Below, piece after piece: positions 34,596 to 45,985 of a stretch of DNA of 64,000 nt; position 1 is the stretch's first letter, and the number at the start of each line of letters is the position of its first letter. This stretch comes from Trema orientale (taxonomy: Eukaryota > Streptophyta > Magnoliopsida > Rosales > Cannabaceae). The position numbers and the translations under genes are program-made. Under the pieces are notes generated by a model. It saw only the letters and a program-made list of their open reading frames with translations, was not told where the DNA came from and made no database searches. The stretch spans positions 866,616-930,615 of the forward strand of contig JXTC01000023.1 in NCBI GenBank assembly GCA_002914845.1, given 5' to 3'.

Positions 34596-36067
34596 TGTTT
34601 TGGGGTATGACAATTTTTTATAATTAGTCAGTAACTAAAAATATTAAGTCACAATTAATGTGATAATTATACAATATGGGGTCAATTGAGAAAAAAGGCA
34701 ATTTGTCAAAATTATATTAGACAAAAGAGGACTTTGACATCCCAAAATAAGTGTCAAGTTACTATTGGAAAATTGCCAAATTAGAAGCAAGAGTACATAT
34801 TACTACACATTGACCAATCTAATGGTACCACCTAGCAACTTGGACATGTGTCAAGCCACAATTAGACCTCTTCTCCTTAGCTAGGTGTCACATGATGAAG
34901 CTTGCTCAAATTTTGGAATGACACGTTAGTCATTTAGGTATCTAATAGCTGAAGCTTTTCACCGCTTCTGCTGTTTGAAGTTTTGCCTATATATAGGCTA
35001 TTAATTGTAATCAGATGGGAGGATATAGACATGAGCTTTCAGCTTTATGCAAGAGTATCATTTTCATGGTTTTTCTCTCTAAAACCATGCCCCTTCCATC
35101 TCTCTTTTCTTTAGTCTTTTAGCCAAGTCTTTGCTTTTTACTTTACTCACTTTTACATTGCTTTTATTTCTCAACCAAGACCAATACATCAACCCACCAT
35201 CACCATCATCAACATTTCACTTATAACATATATATATATATATATAATCCCACTCATTCTCTAAACTCCACCTAAAGCCACCAAAAGTTCACAACGTTAA
35301 TTAGCTCCTCTCCTTTTCCACTTTCTTGGTTCTAACACCAATCAACATCATCTTATTTCACCTTTCTTTTCACTATCTCTCTTTTATCAAACTTGCACAC
35401 CTACGTGTATAGATATATATTTATATGTTATAAGTGAAATGTTGATGATGGTGATGGTGGGTTGATGTATTGGTCTTGGTTGAGAAATAAAAGCAACGTA
35501 AAAGTGAGTAAAGTAAAAAGCAAAGAGTTGGCTAAAAAACTAAAGAAAAGAGAGATGGAAGGGGCACCGTTTTAGAGAGAAAAACAATGAAAATGATGCT
35601 CTTGCATAAAGCTGAAAGCTCATGTCTATATAGACATATCCTCCCATCTGATTACAATTAATAGCCTATATATAGGCAAAACTTCAAACAGCAGAAGCAG
35701 TGAAAAGCTTCAGCTATTAGACACCTAAATGACTAACGTGTCATTCTAAAATTTGAGCAAGCTTCATCATGTGACACCTAGCTAAGGAGAAGAGGTCTAA
35801 TTGTGGCTTGACACGTGTCCAAGTTGCTAGCTGGCACCATTAGATTGGTCAATGTGTAGTAATATGTACTCTTGCTTCTAATTTAGCAATTTTTTAATAG
35901 TAACTTGACACTTATTTTGGGATGTCAAAGTCCTCTTTTGTCTAATATTATTTTGACAAATTGCTTTTTTTCTCAATTGACCCCATATTGTATAATTATC
36001 ACATTAATTGTGACTTAATATTTTTAGTTAGTGACTAATTATAAAAAAATTGTCACACCCCAAAACA
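34596..36067. repeat. Giant inverted repeat, ~640-bp arms, ~190-bp loop
   Basis: Left arm 34596-35232 and right arm 35423-36067 are reverse complements along their whole length with few mismatches and a ~15-bp indel near 34995-35045. The arms start TGTTTTGGGGTRTGACA. Each holds a TATATATAGGC box and pyrimidine-rich stretches, resembling an LTR or a long MULE-type terminal repeat. The loop has no frame. A transcript through this region would fold into a hairpin with more than 600 base pairs. Confidence 0.88.
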
Positions 36068-36255
36068 ATGCTTATCCAAATCACCAGCGTAATCGAAATT
36101 AACGTAACTAACTACACACTGACCAAGTCTATCATCCCACTCAAAAACCAAATCAATATCTATAGTCTTTAATAAGTACTGTAGAATCCATTTCACAGCT
36201 TGCCAATGATCTTTACCCATATCCCCACTCACAACTCCAACTGTATGTGAAATAT

Positions 36256-37758
36256 TGATAGGTGTATCTTACACCTATCATTACTATCCTTTCAAGCATA
36301 GGAATTGCTCGTCTTTGAGTTCTTTTTACGTATTTTGTTGCTTTTGACTTTTGTTTCAAGTAAGAAGTCATTGAAAGGAGAATTCTGGATTTTCAAGTGA
36401 AACTGAGGCTAAACCAAGGCAATCTCGATCATTCACGAGCGAAGACGGATGAACAACGCCTCAGCAGTTTGTAGCAGTGCCAATTTCGTGGAAGAAACTG
36501 TGCAGAGCTGGGCACTGCAAATCAGTGCTGTAGTGCCGAAAGTTCCAGCAAGTTGGTGCCACGGGGCGTGGTGCCATGGCACCGTGGGATTAACACACTG
36601 GCGCCACAGCGCCACAACCGTCGCGCCGCGGCATAGTTCGCTAGGCAGTGTGGCGCCGCAGTGCCACAACTGGCGCTGCAGTGCCACCATCTCGATTCGT
36701 CTTGGCGCCGCAGTGCCACAGAGCAGAAACATATTGCAGAAAACCTGGATCATGGCCAGTTTGCCTCTTCTATATAATCCTCTCTTCTGCTATCAATAGA
36801 GGACGACGTGGGGGAAACCCTAGCAGCCAAAGTTAGAGAGAGCTTGTAATTTCTGGAGGAGAAACACCAAGGAGCAGAAGGATTGACGAGGATTCGAGAG
36901 GAAACCAGCGGCTTGATCAAGCTTCAAAGAGTATTTCTTTCTTTCCTCTATTTTTCCTTTATTTTCTGCTATGGACGTGTATGAGATTTATGATTTCTAT
37001 TGTGTTTTTCCTTTGCATTACTATAAACTAAACTCTCTTGCTAGGGATGTAATCAAACCTCTAATATAATTCATTTATGTTGTTTTTCTCATTTGTAATT
37101 GCTATTTATGGATGAATTTATTGTTGAATCTTATGCTTTATGTTTTCGTTCAATTGACCATTGAACCGATTGTTATGTGTGAAATCTATTTGAACTTGGA
37201 AAGGGGATTGTAGATTTGGACATAGATTGAACAACATAGGATTGCCTAATTTAGGGTAAGTTTACATAGAATAGGAATATATCTATGTAGCCTATGCAAA
37301 CTTGTTTAGGAATTACCACACTTTATGAGTTTAATCAATTTATGTTAGGAGTAACATATTATATTATTTAAGCATTCTCACTTATATCTTGGAAAGGATT
37401 TTGTGAGTACTATGAGTTCTCATTTGTTAATTCTACATAGATGATTGAATGGTGAGGAAAACTAGTAAGTGAATGAGTTAGATGAGAGATTACATCCCTA
37501 AGTCTTTTATCATTGTTATCAATCTCTCTTTGGTTGTTTAGTGTTATTTCCACTCTTGCAATTTACATTTTATTTACATTTTGATTCTTGCACAAAACCA
37601 TCAAATATTATTGTTTGGATAAACTAGAAACTAATTTCGGTTAGTACTTAGCATTTGTGAATTAAGTACTCCTCGTGAGATTCGACACTCTCTTACTCTG
37701 TATTACTTGTTGCGACCCGTATACTTGCAGTGTTTTGTGTGTTAGAAATAGCCCAACA
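36256..37758 (+). repeat. Solo LTR of 1503 bp nested in copia RNase H
   Basis: It begins TGATAGGTGTATCTTACACC then TATCA, an inverted repeat of 11 bp with a three-base loop, and ends AATAGCCCAACA. AATAT flanks it (36251-36255 and 37759-37763). A GC-rich section at 36530-36725 repeats GGCGCCGCAGTGCCAC-like words and opens long frames on both strands; these are shadows. The late CTCGTGAGATTCGACAC and CTTGCAGTG phrases fit plant gypsy long-LTR ends. It is homologous to 10229-11475. Confidence 0.87.
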
Positions 37759-37869
37759 AATATCTGGTTTAGTAACATCGTATACATCAAGCTACCAACT
37801 ACATTTGAATACAGAACTTGTGCATGTACTCTCACTCTGTATCTGTACTTGGAGACAAAGATGCACTAA

Positions 37870-38580
37870 GCTTTAAATGAGGAGCAAGTGGTGTACTAAC
37901 AGGTTTTGATTATTCAATCATACCAAAACACTGTAATACCTTCTTCAGATATTACTTCTGAGTCAAACTAACCTTGCCTCTCCCTCTATCTTTGCTAATC
38001 TCCATACCGAGAATCTTTTTCACTTCATCAAGATCCTTTATCTCAAACTATTGATTCAACTGAGCCTTCAACTTCTCAATTTCTTCTTGATTCTTCGAAG
38101 CTATCAACATATCATGAACATTCAAGAGTAGATAAATGAAAGACCCACCTTGAAGCCTGTGAAAATATACACAACTATCAAACTTGCTTCTTGTGTACTT
38201 CTGACCCATCATAAACCGATCAAATCGCTTATACTACTGCCTTGGCGATTGTTTTAGACCATAAAGTGATATTTTCAATTTGAAAATCAAATTTTCCTTT
38301 CCAGCAACCTTGAATCCTTCTAGCTGAGACATATAGATTTTCTCTTCCAAATCACCGTGTAGAGATGCAATTTTCACATCCAATTGAACTAGTTCAAGAT
38401 CCAACTGTGCTACCAAGGCTAACAAAATTTTAATGGAGGAATGTTTAATAACTAGAGAAAATACCTCATTGTAATCAATTCTCTCCAACTGAGCGTAGCC
38501 TTTCGCCACCAATCTTGCCTTAAAGCGAACATCATTTTCATTAGGAAATCCTTCTTTCGTTGCATATACTCATTTGCACC
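37870..38580 (-). pseudogene. pol: Older copia reverse transcriptase
   Basis: 38512-38234 is open and reads VAKGYAQ, QLDVKIASLHGDLEEKIYM and SLYGLKQSPRQ, then a TAG where relatives have W. The catalytic box near 38105-38120 reads VHDML: the first aspartate has become histidine. The frame is broken repeatedly after that. Confidence 0.85.
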
Positions 38581-38888
38581 CAATTGCCTTCTTGTTCTTC
38601 ATTAGTTGAGCTAGCTCCCAAGTTTCATTATTCCAAAGAAACTACATTTCTTCCTCTATTGCTTTCTCCTACTGTTTAGTTTTCTGAACTTTTGACTGCA
38701 CCATTGTACTTGGAAGGAACATCATCATCGAAAATCATGTTTTGGACAGCACATCTTCTTCATATTCAGTATCCTCCTCTGCCAATGGAGTGTCATTACT
38801 ATTTTCAACAATATTAACTGGGACTATTGTTTTCGTTTTCTCAAACTCCACCTGCTGTGGAATACTAACTGTCTTTTCCTGGTCTTCT

Positions 38889-40005
38889 TCAACATGGCAG
38901 ATCATCAAAAGTAATATCCTTGATAAACAAAATCTTTCTTAAACTTAGACACCAAAGTCGGTATCCTTTTACACCTGAGTTGATACTCATAAATAATGCT
39001 TTCTTAGCTCTTGGATCCAACTTGGATTCTTTTACACGATAATAAGTAGTACCAAAAACATATAAATAATAATAATTACTAGTAGATTTTCTAGACCATA
39101 CCTCAAGAGGGGTTTTGCCTCCAATTGCAGTCGATGATAAACAATTAATGAGATGACACACATACGTAATTGCTTTAGTCCAAAAAGCTTTGCCCAACAC
39201 AGTATTGGACAACATACACCGAACCTTCTCCAGCAAAGTCCGATTCATGCGTTCTGCTACCCCATTCTGCTATGGTGTTTTTCTGACTGTAAAGTGATGC
39301 ACAATACCTTCAAACTAGCAAACTCCAAAAAATGGATCACTCTTATATTCTCCACCGTTGTCTGATCGAAGTCATTTGATCTTTCTGCCTGTCTAAGTCT
39401 TAATCATTTTTTTTCCATTTAAGGTAAACTTCAAGTATGTCCTCCTTAGTCTTCATTATATACACCAAAACTCTTTTAGAAAAGTCATCGACAAAAGTAA
39501 CAAAATAGTGCATACCTCCCAAAAAAACTGTCTTGGTAAGTCCCCACATATCTGAATGAACATAATCTAGAATACCCTCAGTATTGTGAATTGTTGTGCC
39601 GAACTTCACTCTTGTCCATTTTCCCAGAACACAGTGTTTACAAAAGTTCAACTTACAGGTCTTCGCTCCTTTTAATAAGCCTTGCTTCACTAAACTAAAG
39701 AAAGTTTTTTCCTCTGTATATCCCAAACACATATGCCATAACCTGGTAATTTCAGAAGCTTCATTATCCTCAGAAACTGCAGCAATTAATCCAATAACTA
39801 TACTACCATTATAGTAATACAAGTTATTTTTTCTTGTACCTTTCATTACCACTAAAGAGCCTGAAGTGACTTTCAAAATTCCATCTCGTATAGTCATAGC
39901 GAAGCCTTTAGATTCTAAAGCTCCCAAAGAGATGAGATTCTTCTTCAATTTCGGTACATACTGAACATCTGTCAGAACTCTAGTCAATCCATCACGATTC
40001 TTCAA
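38889..40005 (-). pseudogene. pol: Older copia integrase
   Basis: The first piece (40005-39400) has LISLGALESKG, a pre-integrase zinc motif in which the second histidine is tyrosine (HMCLGYT), the cysteine pair CKHC, and the integrase start VHSDMWGL. A break of about 150 bp of stop-containing sequence covers the second catalytic aspartate. The second piece (39248-38889) resumes after the catalytic glutamate region with MNRTLLEKVRCML and continues to the KLDPRAKKALFM phrase. Non-functional. Confidence 0.87.
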
Positions 40006-41082
40006 TCAAATTGAACCTACCCCAGTTGTTTTACACGATTCATCATTACCCATATAAACAACTCCACTATTTAGCTCTTCGAAGTTGAAGAACCACTCCT
40101 TGTGGGGACACATATAGTAAGTGCAACCTAAAACTAAAATCCACTCGTCACGCTGAGACAACATTGACTGACTAACTAGAGCAAAATCTGACTCCTCATC
40201 TTCAACTTCAACTACATATGCATCATAAGTAGCCTTGCCCTTGGCTTTATTCTGTAACTTCAGACAATCTTTCTTCCAATGCCCTTTCTCATGACAAAAG
40301 GTACATTCATCCTTTCCAAGTCTTCCCTTCCAACGAGATCTACCTATTTTCTCCTGCTTACAGCTTTGACTACGTCCTCTGGCTGTAAGCGCTTCTACTG
40401 GAACATTCCTATTCTTCTTCTGATCTTTCTTCTGAATCTCATGATTGTACAATGCAGCACTCACTTCCTCGAAGAATAATTTTTCCTTCCCATGAAGCAA
40501 CGTAATACAGAGATGATCTAACTCATCAAGAAGATACCTAATCAGTAACATTGTTTTATCCTCATCTTTAAAGGTTTCATCCAAATTCAACAAATCTGCA
40601 ATCAACTGGTTGAAAGTATCAATATGGTTATCAATAGTCGTACTATGCTTCAATTAGAGGCGGAAAAGTCTCTTCTTCAAGCATAGCCGGTTCTCATTGC
40701 TCTTCTTCATGTACTTGTTCTCGAGCACCTTCCACAGCTTACTTGCAAAAATCTCCCTCATGAATGGATACTTATATTCTCTACAAAGACACGAGTGGAT
40801 CGTACCACAAGCTTGACGATTAGTCTTCTCCCATTCTTTATCATTCATCTTCTCCGGTTTCGTCTCATCCAGAGAAATATCCTGATCTTGTTGACATAAA
40901 TCATCCAATATCTCGTATTGCCACAAGCCGAAGTTATTTCTGCTATCAAATTTCTCTACATTGATTTTTGCACTAGTCACAGTCTTCGTCTTTGCTGGCG
41001 TTGACAAAGATTTTGACATTTCTGCTAATATTTCAATAGCTATCAAACACAGCCTAGGATGAACCTGCTGCTCTGATACCAC
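40006..41082 (-). pseudogene. gag: Older copia gag and protease
   Basis: Two open pieces (41082-40654 and 40653-40006) encode Gag with the phrase LWQYEILDDLCQQ and a CCHC zinc knuckle, CTFCHEKGHWKKDC, intact near 40285-40325. Protease follows, but its active site reads LVLGC where relatives have LDSGC, so the catalytic aspartate is lost. A TAG separates the two pieces. Confidence 0.88.
41070..41081 (-). promoter_or_regulatory. Primer-binding site (initiator tRNA-Met)
   Basis: The reverse complement reads TGGTATCAGAGC, two bases from the LTR, complementary to initiator methionine tRNA. Confidence 0.9.
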
Positions 41083-41083
41083 T

Positions 41084-41530
41084 TGTTATGTAGCAAAAGT
41101 ACATCGACTCCAAATGCTTATATTTAATACTAAGATAATATTAAATATAAACTACCAACTAGCTACTAAAATTAACGAAAGTAGAAAATGCGCAGAAAGT
41201 ACCAAATGCAAAAATAAAAGGGAACACAAAATATAGCGAGGTTCAACAAATTACTTATGTCCTCAGGACGTTGCTGATGACTTCACTAACTTCAAATAAG
41301 AGGAAATACAAAATCTGGGGTATAATGCAAAAATCCAGAAACAAATAGGAAAAAAGGATAAAAACAAAACTATGGAAGTCCTCACCAATAATGGACTAAT
41401 TTTTGGGATAATTAAAACTAATTACAGTAGGCTTTATTTATAGCCAACTGTAGACCCAAAATATTCATACACAAGCGATATGGGACAAAGTGCAAAATAA
41501 TTATAAAAGCTAACATACCAAATTCTAACA
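41084..41530 (-). repeat. 5' LTR of the older copia
   Basis: Begins TGTTATGTAGC, ends AATTCTAACA, and is followed by target duplication TTGAG. It matches 32520-32851 outside the deletion in that copy. Confidence 0.9.
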
Positions 41531-41535
41531 TTGAG

Positions 41536-43555
41536 GATGAAGATGATAATTGAAAAATTGTCCACGATCTGCTTTATTGTCATTCCTATGTATATGGTCC
41601 CATAATTAAGATATACAAACTATCTAAAAAAAATGGCATTCAATAATGCAATAACTTCAAAAAGAGGTAATTATACATAATGTGAGACCCATGTCTAGTC
41701 CACCAATGAATGAGTGCCACCCATTTCTAGCCCACCAATGAACGAGTTCCATCTATCTACTTTAAATAAATTGATAGAAAATCAAATCCTCTTTTTTACT
41801 TTTATTTTTATTTTGATTTAGGGAAACTCGCACTCCTTTTTTGAAAACTAAGATAAGATGTCCCCAAGGTTTAGAAATCATGGGAAAACTTCCCTTGATT
41901 TGATAGTTCATAGGGAAAAAAACTTTCATTTTAAGGACTATCTTATTAACCCTTTGAGTCATTCAAACTAGAATAGATGGTTAAAAAATAATAATTTTAA
42001 AATTTGATCTAATATATAATTTTGTTCTTTTTTTCTTCTTCTAACCTACTAAAGAGTCTTTTTTCTGCTTCTTCTAACCCGCAGAAATGGGAGATAATCT
42101 CTTTCCAGTGGGAAATTTTATTTATTTATTTATTTATTTGCCTTTAAATAATCCTTTCATTCGAGAAGGTACAAGTCTATCCAAATATAAATCTGTAGTG
42201 ATTTTAATCCACTCAGATTTTGATATGTGTTGGTTTTTTATGCTTTTGTTGTCATTTTAGTCCAACTAGAACTAGATCTATAGTGGTTTCAAGTGGATCT
42301 TTTATTTTTGATCATTTTAGCATTGTTATCATCTATATCTTTATTATTTTTCACTTAGATTTGGATAGTTTATGTGATCGTATTTATCATCTAATAGAAT
42401 TTGGATTTGAAGCAGGAGACAACAACAACAACTCATATTTAATGGAGGGTCGTAACAAGCCAACATATGTGGAGAGCTCAATTGAAATGTACAATAACAA
42501 TGATCCAAATGAGTCAGCTTGTTCTAGATCTATTTAGTGAGGATCCTAATGTGTAAAATTCCTCCCATGATTTTAATCAGTTTCTTATTGATGTTAGTTT
42601 GTACCCAAAAGCCTTTGATAGATATTATGCTATCTTTCTACTATTGACAAAAGGAAGAATTTTCTTTCACAAAATAATAATAATAATAATAATAGTAATA
42701 ACAATGATAACAATTTTAATGTTGTGAACATAATCTAGCACGTTTAGGGAAAATATTATAGTACACCTTGTGTACTACAAATGTTGACGAAAAAACATGA
42801 TGTACTTTTGAAAATATGAGAGAACCTATGTACTTAATTTTTTTCATTTAAGAAAAAAAATTATGACTTAGTACGGCATGTTATCATTTTATCGAGTGGA
42901 GATCATTAAATAAGTAAAAATAAGATGTCTTTATAAATAGTGATGTTTGGAAACAGGAGTAGGAAATTCTAATATAGATAATCTGCCGGTAATGGTCACT
43001 GATGGTATTTCAATTATTTTAATCTTGTAGAGTGGAGGGGACAACTAATATGCATCTTTTCTTTTGATAATAAATAGGAGAGGAAAGGGCGACCATAAGC
43101 TTTTACCCTTACTTACAAGAATATTTGCTTAAGACCCTTTAAGTAGGAAAAATTGATAGAAAAAGTAATGTAGGCTTTAATTTTTCTATGTATACACACT
43201 TATGCACAAAAGTAGATATGTTCTTTTATTTTTGAAATTTGTTTCAAAAAAATAAAAGTATTAAAAACTGCTTGTTACATCTTTTTTTTTTTTTAATTTT
43301 GGTAACAATTTTAAAAACAAAAAACAAAAATAACGTTCCCAAGTAAACTTTCAAAAGACATTTCCAATTTCCTTTAAAAAAACAAAAAATAAAAACCGAG
43401 TTCCAACTTTCAAATTTCAATGTTTGATGCAAAAGGGCAACCTGTCGTAGATTTGTTTGTTGATATTCACATTGCGCATAGACACGTTTGTCTGTTTCTT
43501 CCTGACAAAGTTGTCATTTGATTGGAACAGGACGATGGGTCATTACAGTTCACTT
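41536..43555. other. Intergenic AT-rich stretch
   Basis: No recognised gene. A frame at 42220-42537 has no family resemblance. 42010-42140 resembles 46740-46870 (CTTCTTCTAACC followed by a GGGAGA..TCTTTC block), a dispersed non-coding repeat. AAT microsatellites occur near 42675-42720. Confidence 0.5.
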
Positions 43556-45420
43556 TCAGGCTACGTTTGGTTTACTAGAATGAGCCTTGGAATGGAAAGA
43601 CCATTCCAGTAAAAGGCCCATTCCAGTGTTTGGTTTGTAATTTGGGCTAAAGAACTCCAATTCCTTTGTAATTACAATTCTATTATTCACTTGATTGGGG
43701 ATTACACAAATTTAGCTATTGAATGAAGTTTCCGTATCATTGGAGGCACAAGAAAGGATAAAGTTACCCTTTTTGCCCTAGAACACTATCTCTCTCATGT
43801 GCCCTCACTCACCATCAGCCCATATCAGATCAATCTCTCTTTCTCATGCGCCTCTCTTCCCTTCTCACACCTCTGTCTATCTCTGCTAAGCAACATGAGC
43901 ATAAAGGTTTTGGCTCTCAAAGTTTCAGGTATCTATCTCTCTCTCTCTCTCCATCTCTTCCACCATTGTAGCTCTGCTAATTTTTTTCGCTAAGTTTTCT
44001 CTTTCTTTCTGCTAAGCTGTTATCAAAGCTTCCAATGACTCACCCCATATTTTTTCTCAACAGCTCTACTTTATAGCGTGTCAGATTCAATTGCAAAGGT
44101 TTGTCTCTATTTCTTTCTCTCCTTTTTTATTTTAATTTTTATTTATTGTTCTTTCTAATCTGATAAACCGTAGTTTTCCACCTTTCCCTATTACTTGGTT
44201 TGTTTTTTATTTCTTCCTGTTTAGATAATCATGTTGTGTTGTTTGTCCATTGTATTCCTCTGTTAGGCTTAGGTTTGTATAATCTGAACCATATAAATAT
44301 ATAAGGTGCGCAAGATATTAGTATTGGTCTAAAGTTTTGTGCATCTTCTAATTGTTTATTTCTTGTATAATGGAACTTTGTGGCTGTCCTTTTCAGTTGG
44401 TAGACATTGATTGATATATTTACAAAAGTGCATATAAAGTGTATGAAGAAATACTAGAGAGAAATGGTTTTTTGTTTTCTGAAACAAGAAAAGAGTGCTA
44501 CAATTTGATCTTCCTTTTCGGAAAAAAAATAAATAAATAAAGTTTTTTCTTCAATTTATCTTTTAGCTTTTATGAAAGTGATAAAGACACAATTGTCATA
44601 AGCTTTTGGAAATTTTGTTTTACATGAAACATGTATTTTGTTTTTTTCTCCTTTCTACCTATAATGCAAGTCATTTGATTCGATGCATTCTAACTATATT
44701 TATATATATATTAAATATTTAGTAAAAGCACAATCACACACGTATACATTTTGATCTCTTAAATAAAATAGTATTGAAGTTGACTCATTTAACAATTAAA
44801 TCATGTGATCAGTGGAGAGTTTTAGCAAATATATTGACGAAGCAATAGAGACCAAATAAATTACACATTGGTTGACTTTTGGTCCTTTAGTGTATTTTTC
44901 ACTTAGAACAGAATTTATACTTGCAGGCATGTGAAATCTTTGAATGACTTTTATATATAATTAAACATATTCAAACAAGTGTAATCTTTTTATTTTCTTT
45001 ATAAAATAAATTGAAAAAGAGTAAAATAAATTGGACACTAGTTGGCCGACCTTCTGTAGACTTTGATTTTTTATCTTTTTGTGAAGTTTAAAGATGTGTG
45101 ATGATTTTTCTATATGATTGTTGGATTATTACTCTTGTTATATTTGTATTATGCTAATTCTAGCTTTAGTTTCAAAACACGTTAATTGGTTATTGGTGTT
45201 GGACTATGTTTGTGATTATAGGAAAATTATTTTGGAACATTGATGGCTCGTTTAAGATTAGATACGAGAGACAATTTGAGAAAGAAGAAGTTAGTTACTC
45301 TTTTTATGCATTGGATGCATATTATGCACATTTGTGCATGGTTTATTGAGTTAGTAAATAATATCCTAAAGGAAGACAATTATATGTAATTGACTTCCTA
45401 AAAAATAGACAAGTTGTCAA

Positions 45421-45609
45421 TCGATTAGTCTATGAAAGTAACGCAACTTGCTTAGATAATCTTAGGATGACTAGGTGTACTTTTACAATATTATGAAGGT
45501 TGTTTGAAACTAATGGAGGTTTAAAAGATTCAAAGTATTTGTGTGTAGATGAACAAGTAGCTATATTTCTACACATATTAGCTCATCACATGAAAAACAG
45601 AGGCTGATA
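45421..45609 (+). pseudogene. Harbinger transposase N-terminal fragment
   Basis: The plus strand reads LRMTRCTFTIL, a TGA stop, then RLFETNGGLKDSKYL and CVDEQVAIFLHILAHHMKNR, the conserved N-terminal domain of plant PIF/Harbinger transposases (DUF8040 type). The stop sits where relatives have a cysteine or similar. The catalytic DDE domain that should follow is absent. Confidence 0.83.
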
Positions 45610-45621
45610 ACCTTAAATTTA

Positions 45622-45985
45622 TGTCTTTCTCACAAGCTTCACAAATACCTCAATCTCGATCAGATGGATCATCAAAAAGAAAAAGAAAAATTGGAGGATC
45701 TGATGATCTTAGAGAAGCAATTAAAGAAGCTGCCTTGGCTATTGCTAAAGAAATAAAATAGTCGTCTACTCGGCTAAGTGATGCCATTAATGGCAAAGAG
45801 ATGAATGAAAGACAAATGGGAGTCAATGAGGAGCTAATTAGGAAAATTTTCTGGATATGTTTGAATGACATAAAGCTACTCTACTTATTACTCGTGATAT
45901 TCGTACTCTCAACGTGTTTAGTGGTCTTTGTGATGATGAGAAAGAAGTATGGGTGAGAGCTTTATTGGATGGCCTTATATAGTAG
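45622..45985 (+). pseudogene. Harbinger Myb/SANT-like partner, C-terminal fragment
   Basis: From an ATG at about 45622 the frame encodes a Ser-rich start, then KRKRKIGGSDDLREAIKEAA up to a TAG near 45760. Beyond it further family phrases (NEELIRKI, then in another frame RDIRTLNVFSGLCDDEKEVW and VRALLDG) are recognisable. This is the C-terminal region of the Myb/SANT-like protein that helps Harbinger transposase. The DNA-binding Myb part is missing. Confidence 0.75.

Larger units (their letters stand above)
33370..36067. mobile_element. Complex insertion: palindromic unit plus giant inverted repeat
   Basis: This 2.7-kb block interrupts copia RNase H. Its ends are TGTTCCGGGGG and (reverse) TGTTTTGGGGTGTGAC. 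The flanks ACGTT (33365-33369) and ATGCT (36068-36072) could be a 5-bp target duplication altered by two transitions. It contains the palindromic unit 33370-33741, a primer-site-like sequence 33748-33764, a non-coding middle and the hairpin 34596-36067. There is no protein-coding similarity. Whether it is one element or nested insertions is unresolved. Confidence 0.55.
33153..37869 (-). pseudogene. pol: Older copia RNase H, split into three parts
   Basis: RNase H sequence is found in three blocks: 37764-37869, 36073-36250 and 33153-33369. Between the first two sits the solo LTR 36256-37758, and between the last two the complex insert 33370-36067. If the solo LTR and one copy of its 5-bp target duplication are ignored, the flanking codons are in one frame across a conserved RPDI-type motif, which supports the boundaries. 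Confidence 0.82.
32520..41530 (-). mobile_element. Older Ty1/copia retrotransposon with nested insertions
   Basis: LTRs at 32520-32851 (about 115 bp deleted inside) and 41084-41530, target duplication TTGAG on both sides (32515-32519 and 41531-41535). On the minus strand it reads gag, protease, integrase, RT, RNase H. The RNase H region was later split by a complex insertion at 33370-36067 and by a solo LTR at 36256-37758. Without these the element would be about 4.8 kb, normal for copia. Catalytic residues are lost in protease and RT, and stops are frequent, so it is older than the copy at 25776. Confidence 0.93.

Noticed and set aside
36433..36836. Open frames on both strands in the GC-rich solo LTR
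   Set aside because: They follow from the repeated GGCGCC/GTGCCAC words, lie inside a solo LTR, and resemble no protein family.
42220..42537. 105-codon frame, plus strand
   Set aside because: No family resemblance, no conserved neighbour and ordinary AT-rich composition.
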